Assembly (NCBI GenBank): GCA_964545205.1
Contig: CAZJFH010000010.1
Span: 27,574 to 91,573, forward strand
Length of the DNA stretch: 64,000 bases
Direction: 5' to 3'
DNA from: CAZJFH01 sp964545205
Lineage (GTDB): Bacteria > Pseudomonadota > Alphaproteobacteria > Rhodospirillales > Magnetospirillaceae
Shown in pieces: positions 1 to 7,908 of this stretch. Both the position numbers and the translations under genes were made by a program. Within the stretch, counting starts at the first letter, position 1, and every line of letters begins with the position of its first letter. Under the pieces are notes generated by a model. It did no database searches. It was not told the DNA's origin and was given only the letters and a program-made list of their open reading frames with translations.

Positions 1-438
1 GCCCGACATCACGACGGTGACCACCGGGAACAGGCCGATATTGACCTCGTTGACGGTCGGCTCGTCGCTGTCGGCCGGCAGATCGCTCTTGGCGGTGTCG
101 ACGCGCTCGCGCACGTCGTCGAGCGCCTTGTCGGCGTCGAAGCCGGCCTCGAACTCCAGCAGCACCCAGGCGCCGCCCTCGTAGGCGGTGGCGCGCATCT
201 CCTTGACGCCCTCGATGGTGCGCAGTTCCTGCTCCATCGGCCGGATCAGCAGGCGCTCGGCGTCGGGCGGCGAGATGCCGCCATGGGTGATCGAGACGTA
301 GATGATGGGGATGTTGATGTCGGGCGCCGCCTCCTTGGGAATGGTCACGAAGGCGACGGCGCCGGCGGCCACGATCAGCGCCAGGGCGACGATGACGGTG
401 CGGGCGCGGCCGAGAATGGCGGCGATGATGGCGCTCAT
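1..438 (-). CDS. RND efflux pump permease, N-terminal fragment
   Basis: This is the inner-membrane, proton-driven permease of an RND efflux pump. Only the first 146 codons lie in the window and the gene runs off the left edge. The protein starts MSAIIAAILGRAR, has a first membrane helix at about residues 12-31, and then the segment IPKEAAPDINIPIIYVS, which is typical of the start of the first periplasmic loop in AcrB-like permeases. The start ATG overlaps the stop of the upstream membrane-fusion gene as ATGA (435-438), so the two are translationally coupled. With the marR gene they form one leftward operon. The substrate cannot be told from this fragment. Confidence 0.9.
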   Translation of the reverse strand, partial: MSAIIAAILGRARTVIVALALIVAAGAVAFVTIPKEAAPDINIPIIYVSITHGGISPPDAERLLIRPMEQELRTIEGVKEMRATAYEGGAWVLLEFEAGFDADKALDDVRERVDTAKSDLPADSDEPTVNEVNIGLFPVVTVVMSG

Positions 439-1526
439 GACGGACTCTCGGCCTGCAGGCGGTCGGCGAACACCGGCTCGACGCGCTGGCCGGCATCGAC
501 GAAATCGCCGCCGACGGTGATGAGCGTCACCTGCTCGGGCAGGCCGGCGATCCACAGACCCTCGGGACCCTCGCCGATGATGCGCACCGGATGGAAGCGG
601 ACCGTGCCGTCCTCGACCGTCTTGACGCCGACGCGACCGAGATCGTCCATCGTCAGCACGGCGGCCGAGACGCGGTGCGCCGTCAGGGTGCGGGTCGGCA
701 CCCGGATCTGGGCGGTCATGCCGGCCGGGATGGCCGCATCGGGGTTCGGCACCTCGACCTCGACCGCGTAGGTGCGGGTCTCGGGCGTCGCCGCGGCGGA
801 GACGTAGGACACGCGGCCCGGCACCTCGCTGCCGTCGATCATGCGGACGGTCGCCGGCGTGCCGACGGCGATGTGCGTGACGTCGCGCTCGGTCACTTCG
901 CCGACCACCGTCAGCGGCGTGAGATCGAGCACCGTGGCGACCTCCGAGCCCGGCGCGACGTAGGCGCCGATCTCGACCGGGCGGTCCTGCAGCACGCCGT
1001 CGATCGGCGCGGCGATGGTCGTGCGGGCGAGGTCGAGTTCGGCCTCGGCGAGCTGTGCGCGGGCCTTTTCGAGATTGGCTTGCGCCTCGGCCAGCTTGGT
1101 GCGCGAGGCGAAGCTCTCGCGCTGCAGCTCGCGGGCGGCGCGGTGTTCCATCTCGCGCTGGGCGACCAGCGCGCGCGCCTCGGCGACGCGCGCCTCGCGG
1201 TCGTCGACGGCCAGGGTCGCCAGCACGTCGCCCGCGCCGACGCGGCTGCCTTCGGCGGCGCCGACCGACACCACGCGGCCGCCGGTCTCGGCGCGCACCG
1301 AGACCTGCCGCGAAGGCATGGTGCGGCCCTGGACGACGACGGCGCGCGTCGTCTCGGTCGCGGTCTGCAGGCGCACGCGCACGCGCGGCAACGCGGGTTC
1401 GGGCTCGCCCGCCGCCGGCGCCTCGGCCGAAGCCGGGGCCTCGCGCTCGCCGGTGAACTGGCCGGACGCCACCCAGGCCGCCGCCGCGGCAACCACCAGA
1501 AACGCGAACAGCCAGGAGCGTCTCAT
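435..1526 (-). CDS. RND efflux periplasmic adaptor (membrane fusion protein)
   Basis: This 363-residue periplasmic adaptor would link the RND permease to an outer-membrane channel. It begins MRRSWLFAFLVVAAAAAW, an uncleaved anchor or signal sequence. A low-complexity Ala/Pro/Glu linker follows, then the barrel-sandwich (lipoyl-like) halves around residues 75-100 and 170-200, and between them a charged helical hairpin rich in Glu, Ala and Arg. Beta-barrel and membrane-proximal domains follow. I chose the start at 1526 because it overlaps the marR stop as ATGA and gives the normal HlyD-family length. No outer-membrane factor gene is visible. The annotation is firm at family level only. Confidence 0.9.
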   Translation of the reverse strand: MRRSWLFAFLVVAAAAAWVASGQFTGEREAPASAEAPAAGEPEPALPRVRVRLQTATETTRAVVVQGRTMPSRQVSVRAETGGRVVSVGAAEGSRVGAGDVLATLAVDDREARVAEARALVAQREMEHRAARELQRESFASRTKLAEAQANLEKARAQLAEAELDLARTTIAAPIDGVLQDRPVEIGAYVAPGSEVATVLDLTPLTVVGEVTERDVTHIAVGTPATVRMIDGSEVPGRVSYVSAAATPETRTYAVEVEVPNPDAAIPAGMTAQIRVPTRTLTAHRVSAAVLTMDDLGRVGVKTVEDGTVRFHPVRIIGEGPEGLWIAGLPEQVTLITVGGDFVDAGQRVEPVFADRLQAESPS

Positions 1527-2083
1527 CGCGGCTTCCCCTTGCGGTCCGGGGTGGGGCAGCATCCCTCGACGTCGTCGAGATCGAAGGTGACGCCGCGGGC
1601 CATCAGGCGGTCGACGACGTGGCGCAGCAGCCGCTGCAGCTCCGCAACCTCCGCCGGCGACAGCCCCTCGACGGCCGCGTCGGCGATGGCGGCGGCCTCG
1701 GGCAGCAGAATGGCGCGCAGCTCCTGGCCGCGCGGCGTCAGATGGACGCGAATCTCGCGACGGTCGGCCGGATTGCGCCGACGAGACACCAGCCCGTCGC
1801 GCTCCATGCGTTCGAGCGTCCGCGTCAGCGTCGGCGCTTCGATGGCGATGCGGCGCGACAGCTCGGCCTGGCTCGGGCCGTCCTCGATCCACAGGCAGCG
1901 CAGCACCGGCCAGTAGCCGATGGTGGCGCCGTGGGCCTGCAGGCGTTCGTTGAAGGCGCGCGCCAGCAGGCGTGCGGCGACGTTGGTGAGAAGACCGAGG
2001 CCGTCGCCGGCCGGGTGGCCGTCGGGCGCCTCGGCCTGGCGCCGTTCGTTGTCGAGAACGGCGATGATCGGGTGCTGGTTCAT
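1523..2083 (-). CDS. MarR-family transcriptional regulator
   Basis: This 186-residue winged-helix regulator is the first gene of the efflux operon. The core segment GPSQAELSRRIAIEAPTLTR is the helix-turn-helix. It is followed by a wing with SRRRNPADRREIRVHLTP, the DxR-containing signature of MarR proteins. MarR repressors usually sit at the head of the pump operon they control and release DNA on binding an aromatic ligand, which fits here. I chose the start at 2083 because translation further upstream would run through the promoter and a terminator hairpin. A 12-bp perfect palindrome overlaps the -35 box of the likely promoter. The C-terminus carries a CC pair (EGCCPT). Confidence 0.9.
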   Translation of the reverse strand: MNQHPIIAVLDNERRQAEAPDGHPAGDGLGLLTNVAARLLARAFNERLQAHGATIGYWPVLRCLWIEDGPSQAELSRRIAIEAPTLTRTLERMERDGLVSRRRNPADRREIRVHLTPRGQELRAILLPEAAAIADAAVEGLSPAEVAELQRLLRHVVDRLMARGVTFDLDDVEGCCPTPDRKGKPR

Positions 2084-2119
2084 GGGTGTCGCCGGAGTTC
2101 GTGAGCAGGCTAACGGAAC

Positions 2120-2147
2120 TATATAGAGACGATCGTTGCCATGGCAA
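2120..2147 (-). promoter_or_regulatory. Promoter and candidate operator of the marR-efflux operon
   Basis: On the minus strand there is a -35 box TTGCCA (2147-2142), a 16-bp spacer and a -10 box TATATA (2125-2120). The -35 box lies inside the perfect palindrome TTGCCATGGCAA (2136-2147). This is the expected place for an autoregulating MarR dimer to block RNA polymerase. That MarR binds here is an inference. Confidence 0.6.
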
Positions 2148-2196
2148 TGAAATGCCGCGGCGGATCGCTTCCGACCGGCGCCGCCACCGGAAGCGC

Positions 2197-2230
2197 AAAA
2201 AAAAACCCAAGCCCGGGAAGGGCTTGGGTT
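2197..2230 (-). terminator. Strong intrinsic terminator, minus strand
   Basis: Two perfect 11-nt arms, AACCCAAGCCC (2204-2214) and GGGCTTGGGTT (2220-2230), enclose a 5-nt loop. Read on the minus strand, the hairpin is followed by a run of nine T (2205-2197, the first two within the stem). This is a textbook rho-independent terminator. No minus-strand protein gene lies upstream of it, since the next gene to the right (ompA-like) is on the plus strand. It therefore implies a short unannotated minus-strand transcript starting somewhere in 2260-2400. It sits only about 50 bp before the marR promoter and may also insulate it. Confidence 0.75.
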
Positions 2231-2399
2231 CAGGGAGGTCGCAAAAACAGAGATCGCCCGCGCCGTCCGGAGGGCGGCAAGAGCGGATGCCTGAAGAATT
2301 AGCATAAACTCATATACGCGTCCAGCCGGAATCGTGCGCGGCCGATGAGGCAAAATGGCAACACCTGTGGGAAATCTGCATCGCCCGTGCCGAGCGTGG

Positions 2400-2428
2400 T
2401 TGCCCGGCGACTCGCCCTGTCGTATTGC
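2400..2428 (+). promoter_or_regulatory. Likely promoter of the OmpA-like gene
   Basis: TTGCCC (2400-2405), a 17-bp spacer and TATTGC (2423-2428) make a reasonable housekeeping promoter 45 bp before the start codon at 2473. The rest of the 2231-2472 gap shows no protein gene that I can support. Confidence 0.45.
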
Positions 2429-2472
2429 TCGATGATCAAAGGAATCAGTGCAGTACGCGAAAGGCCAATCGA

Positions 2473-3486
2473 ATGAAGTCAGCCCGCCGCATCATCATCG
2501 GTGGCCTCGCCGCCCTCGCCGCTCCGGCGGCCTACGCCCAGGACGGCGGGTCGTATGTCGGCGCGCAGATGGGCATCAACATGCTCACCGACGCCGACAC
2601 GACGCGCGGCGCGGTGGTCGACGAGATCGAATACGACCCCGGCTTCACCGTGCTGGCCAACTACGGCCAGGAGGTGTTCGACAACGTCCGCCTCGAGGGC
2701 GAGGTGGCCTTCCGCCGCAACACGATGGACAGCTTCGCCGGCGCGTCGGCGGCGGGAACGTCGCGGCTGCTGACGCTGATGCTCAACGGCTATTACGACA
2801 TCGACACCGGCACCAAGCTGACGCCCTATGTCGGCGCCGGCATCGGTCCGGGCCTGAGCATGTTCGGCCTCAACGGCTTCAACGACCGCGAGCTGACCCT
2901 GGCCTATCAGGGGATCGTCGGCGTCGCCTACGAGCTGAGCGAGGTGGTGTCGATCCGTGCCGACTACCGCTACCTGGCGACGCTCGAGAACAAGTACGAG
3001 GACAACGCCGCGCGCGCCGATTCCGACTACGCCAGCCACAACGTGCTGATCGGCTTCGTCTACAACTTCCTGCCGCCGCGCAAGGCCGAGCCGACTCCGG
3101 TCGCGGCGCCGGCTCCGGCGCCCGCTCCGGAACCCGCCCCGACCCCGGCGCCGGCGCCGCGCAACTTCATGGTCTTCTTCGACTGGGACAAGGCCGAACT
3201 GACGCCGGAGGCCCAGGCGATCCTTCGCGACGCCGCCGCCTACATCAAGAGCGGCCAGACCGCGCGCCTGACGGTGATCGGCCACGCCGACCGTTCGGGC
3301 GGCGACCGCTACAACATGCGCCTGTCGCAGCGGCGCGCCGACAACGTTCGCGACTTCCTGGTCCGCAACGGCATCGGCGCCAGCGCGATGGAGGTGGTGG
3401 CCAAGGGCGAGAGCAGCCCGCTGGTGCCGACGCCCGACGGCGTCCGCGAGCCCCAGAACCGCCGCGTCGAGATCGTGATGCCGTAA
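2473..3486 (+). CDS. OmpA-family outer membrane protein
   Basis: This 337-residue outer-membrane protein has a signal peptide (MKSARRIIIGGLAALAAPAA, cut after AYA), an eight-strand OmpA-like beta-barrel over about residues 22-198, an Ala/Pro/Glu-rich hinge (about 200-230) and a C-terminal OmpA peptidoglycan-binding domain. The binding domain shows FFDWDKAELTPEA, GHADRSG and LSQRRADNVRDFL, including the Asp and Arg that bind diaminopimelate. It tethers the outer membrane to peptidoglycan and may act as a slow porin. I chose the ATG at 2473 because it starts a clean signal peptide and follows a GAAAGG ribosome site. A terminator hairpin follows. The assignment is confident for the family only. 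Confidence 0.92.
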   Translation: MKSARRIIIGGLAALAAPAAYAQDGGSYVGAQMGINMLTDADTTRGAVVDEIEYDPGFTVLANYGQEVFDNVRLEGEVAFRRNTMDSFAGASAAGTSRLLTLMLNGYYDIDTGTKLTPYVGAGIGPGLSMFGLNGFNDRELTLAYQGIVGVAYELSEVVSIRADYRYLATLENKYEDNAARADSDYASHNVLIGFVYNFLPPRKAEPTPVAAPAPAPAPEPAPTPAPAPRNFMVFFDWDKAELTPEAQAILRDAAAYIKSGQTARLTVIGHADRSGGDRYNMRLSQRRADNVRDFLVRNGIGASAMEVVAKGESSPLVPTPDGVREPQNRRVEIVMP

Positions 3487-3509
3487 CCGGCCGCGCGAGC
3501 GCGAATCGC

Positions 3510-3538
3510 AAGCCCCCGCGGCCCGGCCGCGGGGGCTT
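3510..3538 (+). terminator. Intrinsic terminator after the OmpA-like gene
   Basis: A 13-bp stem (AAGCCCCCGCGGC at 3510-3522, GCCGCGGGGGCTT at 3526-3538) with a 3-nt loop is followed by the pyrimidine-rich CATCCTTTC. It stops the ompA transcript and lies between convergent genes. Confidence 0.75.
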
Positions 3539-3545
3539 CATCCTT

Positions 3546-4016
3546 TCAGGGCCGGGCGCAGGCTTCCAGGCGCTGGCTCGGGGTCACCGTCTCGGCGGCG
3601 AAGCGCTCGAGGCCGTCGCCGCCGACCCCGAGCACCGCCTCGAAGCGCGGCGCGGCGTCGCGGCAATAGCCCTGGACGCCCATGGCGCGTCGCGAGGCCT
3701 CGTTGGCCAGCGCCGTGATGAACGAATCGAAGCGGCGGTTCTGCGCCTTGCCGTAGGCGCGCGCGAAATAGCCGCGCAGCACGTCGGCGTTGGCGATCAA
3801 CTCGTCGCCGAAGCGTTCGACGAAGGCCTTGTAGCGTCCCGACAGATCGCTGCCCGGATCGCGCGCGCAGGTCAGCGCCGCGACCATCAGTTCGGTCTGC
3901 AGCTGGCGCACCAGCGTGGCGCGCTGCTCCTTCGGCGTCAGGCACGAGGCGGCGGCGGCCGGCTGGAGCGTGGCGACGAGCAGAAGGGCCGCGGCGGTGG
4001 CTGTCTTCAGGGGCAC
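3546..4016 (-). CDS. Small secreted protein of unknown function
   Basis: I do not recognise this 156-residue protein. Translation from the GTG at 4016 gives VPLKTATAAALLLVATLQPA, a good Sec signal peptide with a likely cut after AAA. The mature part is helical and contains four cysteines (in ASCLTP, LTCARD, GYCRD and EACARP), enough for two periplasmic disulfides. The segment SRRAMGVQGYCRDAA and the repeated aromatic/charged pattern resemble small exported alphaproteobacterial proteins. It is convergent with the OmpA-like gene and divergent from the hybrid kinase. No ATG fits the signal peptide, so the GTG start is inferred and its ribosome site is weak. Confidence 0.6.
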   Translation of the reverse strand: MPLKTATAAALLLVATLQPAAAASCLTPKEQRATLVRQLQTELMVAALTCARDPGSDLSGRYKAFVERFGDELIANADVLRGYFARAYGKAQNRRFDSFITALANEASRRAMGVQGYCRDAAPRFEAVLGVGGDGLERFAAETVTPSQRLEACARP

Positions 4017-4188
4017 GGGCTTCGATCCGCAGTCAGGTCCGGGTCGCCATACTGCGACGGCAGCGGGGCTCGAATCAATACGACGCGCGATCGTCCCCTC
4101 GGCCGGTCGGCAATACGCCCTGCGGTGGCTTTTTGTCCGGTCGAATGGTATTGGTTTAATTCCAGCGGAAGCTGAGGGGGAGAGGGGG

Positions 4189-7100
4189 ATGCCCGAAGCA
4201 GCGGCCATGCCGCGCCCGCCGACCGATGCGGCGCCGGGTTCCGGCCCGGTCGGCATCGCGGTTTTCGACGCTTCGGGCGCGCTCGTCGAGGCGGACGCGA
4301 TCATGCGTCGCCTGCTGCCGCTGCCGTTCGCCGAGGGCCGGCTCGCGGACTGGCTCTCCGGGTTCGGCCTCGCCCATCGTCCGTCCCGCGCCCTGCGCGC
4401 CGAAGTCCCCGGCGTCGACGGCCGCCGGGTCGAGATCGTCGTCGCCACCCTGCCGGACGGGCAGGCGGTCGTGACCGCCGCGCCGCCGCCCGAGCCGGTC
4501 CCGCCGGACGTGGCGGCGGCCTGCACCGAATGGTTCTGGGAGCTGGACGCCGACCTGCGGGTCCGTTTCCTGTCACGGCGCTTCGAGGCGATCACCGGCA
4601 TCGATCCGCGCCGGCTTCTCGGCAAGCGCCGCGAGGAACTGGTCGGTCCGCCGGCGTGCGGCCAGGATGCGGCCGCGCTGCGGGCCCATCTGCAGGACCT
4701 CGCCGAGCGGCGGCCGTTCCGCGACTTCATCTACGCCGCCGCCGGCGACGACGGCCAGCGCCGGTTCTTCCGCGTCAGCGGCGTTCCGGTGTTCGTGGAC
4801 GGCGAGTTCCGCGGGTACCGCGGCGTCGGCGCGGTGCTCGGCGAGAAGGTCGCGGTGCGCGAGATCCTCGAGGACGTCCCGATCCCGCTGCTGATCTGCC
4901 GCCGTCACGACGGCGCGATCCTGCACGCCAACGGTCTGGCGGCGCGGCGTTTCGGATGCGCGGCCGCCGTCGACGCCTGCTTCGTCGACGCCGCCGCCTA
5001 CCGGCGCCTGCTCGCCGGCCTCGCCGAGAACGGCGAGGCCGAGGCCGGCGAGATCGCCTTCCACGGCGGCGACGGCCACCGCTTCTGGGCCGACGTCAAC
5101 GCGCGCGAGATCATCTTCGGCGGCGAGAACGCCGTGCTGATCGGGCTGCAGGACGCCACCGGGCGGGTGACGGCGCAGCAGAAGCTGGCAGACCAGCTCC
5201 ATTTCCAGGAAGTGCTGCTGAACGCGCTGCCGAACCCGGTGTTCTACAAGAACCGCGACGGCGCCTATATCGGCTGCAACGACGCGTTCTGCGGCTATCT
5301 CGGCCGCGAGCGCGACCAGATCCTCGGCCGCACGGTCCACGACCTCGCGGCGCCGGACCTGGCCGCCGTCTACCACGCCGCCGACGAGGCGCTGTTCTCC
5401 GAGCCGCGGCTGCAGGTCTACGAGACGGCGGTCACCGACGCCAGCGGCAGCCTGCGCCAGGTGCTGTTCTACAAGGCGCCGTTCTTCGAGCGCGACGGCC
5501 GCCTCGCCGGGCTGGTCGGCACCATGCTCGACATCACCGACCAGAAGCTGCTGGAGGCGGCGCTGCGCAGCCGCAGCAACGATCTGCGCACCATTCTCGA
5601 GGCGGGGCCGGTCGGCGTGATGATCACCGGCCGCGATGGCGACGACGTGCTGTTCGCCAACGCCCGGTGCGGCGAGATTCTCGAACTGCCGAAAATGGCG
5701 CTGATCGGTGGCCGCGCCGACGACCACTTCGTCCAGGGCGGCCGGCGCGAGCTGCTGAGCAGGCTGGCGCGGCAGGGGCGGGTGCGCGACGCCGAGGTCC
5801 GCCTGCGCCGGCCCAGCGGCGAGTTCTGGGCGTTGATCTCGGTCGAGGCGATCAGCTTCGACAGTCAGCCGGCGGTACTCTACTGGATCTACGACATCGC
5901 CGAACGCCGCCGCGCCGAGGAGGAGTACCGCAAGCTGTTCCTGGCCGTCGAGCACAGCCCGGCCTCGGTGGTCATCACCGACAGCGAGGGCGTGATCGAA
6001 TACGTCAATCCGCGCTTCTGCCAGATCACCGGCTACACGGCGGCCGAGGCGATCGGCAAGACGCCGCGGGTGTGCCGCTCGGGCCGCACGCCGCCCGAGG
6101 TGTACGCCGAGCTCTGGTCGACCATCAAGGCCGGCCGCATCTGGCAAGGCGAGCTGCTCAACCGGCGTCGCAACGGCGATCTTTACTGGGAGAGCATCAA
6201 CATCGCGCCGATCTCCGACGCCGAGGGACGGATCACCCATTTCGTCGCCGTGAAGTCCGACATCACCGCCCAGAAGATGGCCGAGCAGGCCATCGTCGAA
6301 GCCAAGGAGCGCGCCGAGGACGCGGCGCGGGCGAAATCCGAGTTCCTGGCGATGATGAGCCACGAGATCCGCACGCCGATGAACGGCATCCTCGGCATGA
6401 TCGGCCTGTTGCGCGACACGCCGCTGGACGAGGAGCAGCGCGATCTCGTCGAGACGGCGCGGGGATCGGGCGAGGCGTTGCTGGCGATCCTCAACGACAT
6501 CCTCGACTTCTCGAAGCTCGAGGCGCGGCAGATGCGGCTGGAGGCGGCGGCGGTCGACCTTCCCGAGCTGATCGGCGGCGTCTGCGAGCTGATGCGCGCG
6601 CGCGCCGACGAGAAGGGCCTGCGGCTCGAACGCGACGTCGCTCCCGGCGTGCCCGAGGCGGTGCTGGGCGACTCGGCGCGGCTGCGCCAGGTCCTGCTCA
6701 ACCTGCTCAGCAACGCCATCAAGTTCACCGAATCCGGCGAGGTGCGCCTGCGCGTGTCGCCGCTGCCGGCCGAGGCGGGGCACGCCGCGTTGCGATTCGA
6801 GGTCCGCGACACCGGCATCGGCATCCCCGAAGCCGCGCGCGGCAAGCTGTTCTCGGAATTCGCCCAGGCCGATTCGACCATCGCGCGCCGGTTCGGCGGC
6901 ACCGGTCTCGGGCTGGCGATCTGCAAGAAGATCGTGATGCTGATGGGCGGCGAGATCGGCGTCGACAGCGTCGTCGGCGACGGCAGCATGTTCTGGTTCA
7001 CGGTGTCGCTGCCGCTGGCCCGGCGCGATGCGCCGGCCGTTGCCGAGACCGGGAGCGAAGCGGAAGAGGGAGATGGCATGCAGGCGTTGAGGATCCTTCT

Positions 7101-7806
7101 GGCCGAGGACAACCCGGTCAATCAGAAGGTGGCGATGGCGTTGCTGACCAAGCAGGGTCACTCGGTGACCCTGGCGAAGGACGGTTTCGAGGCGGTCGCC
7201 GCCGCCGCGGCCGGCGGTTTCGATCTGGTGCTGATGGACGTGCAGATGCCGGGCCTGGACGGATTCGAGGCGACCCGGCGCATCCGCGAGCTCGGCGAGC
7301 GCGGGCGGGTGCCGATCATCGCGATGACCGCCAACGCCCTCAAGGGCGACGAGCAGCGCTGCATCGAGGCGGGAATGGACGACTACGTCGCCAAGCCGAT
7401 CCACCCGCAGGCGCTCTACGCCGCGATCGCCCGCCAGGCCGGCCCGCGCGACGACGACGGCATCCTCGATTCGGGCGCGTTGCGCAAGCTCGAGGAGCAG
7501 GTGGGCGCGGCCGCCATGGCCGAACTGGTCCAGGACTGCCTGGCGACGGTGCCGACCTACATGCAGGCGCTGCGCGCGGCGGCGGCGGCGGGCGACGTCG
7601 GCGCCGCCCGCAACGCCGCCCACGACATCAAGTCGCTGGCCGCGACCTTCGGCGCCGGCCGCATCGCCGCCCACGCCCTGGCGGTCGAAACCGCGGCCCG
7701 CGAAGGTCGCGCGCAAGAAGCGTTCGGGCGCGTGCCAGAACTCGAGGCGGCGCTTGACGAAGGCCTGTCAGCACTGCGCAAGCTTTACCCGGCCGCCGAT
7801 GCTTGA
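4189..7806 (+). CDS. PAS-rich hybrid sensor histidine kinase with receiver and HPt domains
   Basis: This 1205-residue BarA-type phosphorelay kinase has no clear membrane segment and so is probably cytoplasmic. By pattern there are about five PAS or PAS-like units over residues 107-700, including YKNRDGAYIGCNDAFCGY and SEGVIEYVNPRFCQITGY. They are followed by a HisKA domain with the phospho-accepting H725 in MMSHEIRTPMNG. Next comes a HATPase domain (NLLSNAIKF, DTGIGIP, GGTGLGLAI), a receiver with D1017 in LMDVQMPG, and a C-terminal HPt domain with H1145 in AAHDIKSLAATFGA. A strong purine-rich ribosome site (4176-4188) fixes the ATG at 4189. No response regulator lies beside it, so the output partner is unknown. 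The many PAS domains suggest redox, light or small-molecule sensing, but I cannot choose among them. Confidence 0.93.
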   Translation: MPEAAAMPRPPTDAAPGSGPVGIAVFDASGALVEADAIMRRLLPLPFAEGRLADWLSGFGLAHRPSRALRAEVPGVDGRRVEIVVATLPDGQAVVTAAPPPEPVPPDVAAACTEWFWELDADLRVRFLSRRFEAITGIDPRRLLGKRREELVGPPACGQDAAALRAHLQDLAERRPFRDFIYAAAGDDGQRRFFRVSGVPVFVDGEFRGYRGVGAVLGEKVAVREILEDVPIPLLICRRHDGAILHANGLAARRFGCAAAVDACFVDAAAYRRLLAGLAENGEAEAGEIAFHGGDGHRFWADVNAREIIFGGENAVLIGLQDATGRVTAQQKLADQLHFQEVLLNALPNPVFYKNRDGAYIGCNDAFCGYLGRERDQILGRTVHDLAAPDLAAVYHAADEALFSEPRLQVYETAVTDASGSLRQVLFYKAPFFERDGRLAGLVGTMLDITDQKLLEAALRSRSNDLRTILEAGPVGVMITGRDGDDVLFANARCGEILELPKMALIGGRADDHFVQGGRRELLSRLARQGRVRDAEVRLRRPSGEFWALISVEAISFDSQPAVLYWIYDIAERRRAEEEYRKLFLAVEHSPASVVITDSEGVIEYVNPRFCQITGYTAAEAIGKTPRVCRSGRTPPEVYAELWSTIKAGRIWQGELLNRRRNGDLYWESINIAPISDAEGRITHFVAVKSDITAQKMAEQAIVEAKERAEDAARAKSEFLAMMSHEIRTPMNGILGMIGLLRDTPLDEEQRDLVETARGSGEALLAILNDILDFSKLEARQMRLEAAAVDLPELIGGVCELMRARADEKGLRLERDVAPGVPEAVLGDSARLRQVLLNLLSNAIKFTESGEVRLRVSPLPAEAGHAALRFEVRDTGIGIPEAARGKLFSEFAQADSTIARRFGGTGLGLAICKKIVMLMGGEIGVDSVVGDGSMFWFTVSLPLARRDAPAVAETGSEAEEGDGMQALRILLAEDNPVNQKVAMALLTKQGHSVTLAKDGFEAVAAAAAGGFDLVLMDVQMPGLDGFEATRRIRELGERGRVPIIAMTANALKGDEQRCIEAGMDDYVAKPIHPQALYAAIARQAGPRDDDGILDSGALRKLEEQVGAAAMAELVQDCLATVPTYMQALRAAAAAGDVGAARNAAHDIKSLAATFGAGRIAAHALAVETAAREGRAQEAFGRVPELEAALDEGLSALRKLYPAADA

Positions 7807-7842
7807 CTCCAGTCTTATGGCGGACGGTCGAGCCGGCCGATG

Positions 7843-7901
7843 TTGCGCTGCCGCATAAGAATCTCTAAATATATCGACTGATTCCGTCGATATATTGGAG
7901 G
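7843..7901 (+). promoter_or_regulatory. otsA promoter with a perfect 29-bp AT-rich palindrome and ribosome site
   Basis: TTGCGC (7843-7848), a 17-bp spacer and TAAATA (7866-7871) form a good promoter. Overlapping the -10 box is a perfect inverted repeat, AATATATCGAC (7868-7878) and GTCGATATATT (7886-7896), with a 7-nt centre. The ribosome site GGAGG (7897-7901) directly abuts the right arm, seven bases before the TTG start at 7909. Such AT-rich symmetry stands out strongly in DNA of about 70% G+C. It could be a repressor operator. If transcribed from further upstream, it could instead be a hairpin beside the ribosome site. Confidence 0.7.
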
Positions 7902-7908
7902 TGCCGTC

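Noticed and set aside
435..2210. A long form (591 codons) of the membrane fusion protein
   Set aside because: The extra N-terminal part reads through marR in another frame and across the promoter. The ATG at 1526, coupled to the marR stop, is the sensible start.
4573..7716. A 1047-codon frame antisense to the hybrid kinase
   Set aside because: It is a mirror of a well-supported kinase gene, with composition typical of antisense frames (rich in Arg, Gly, Ala, Asp, His) and no recognisable motif.
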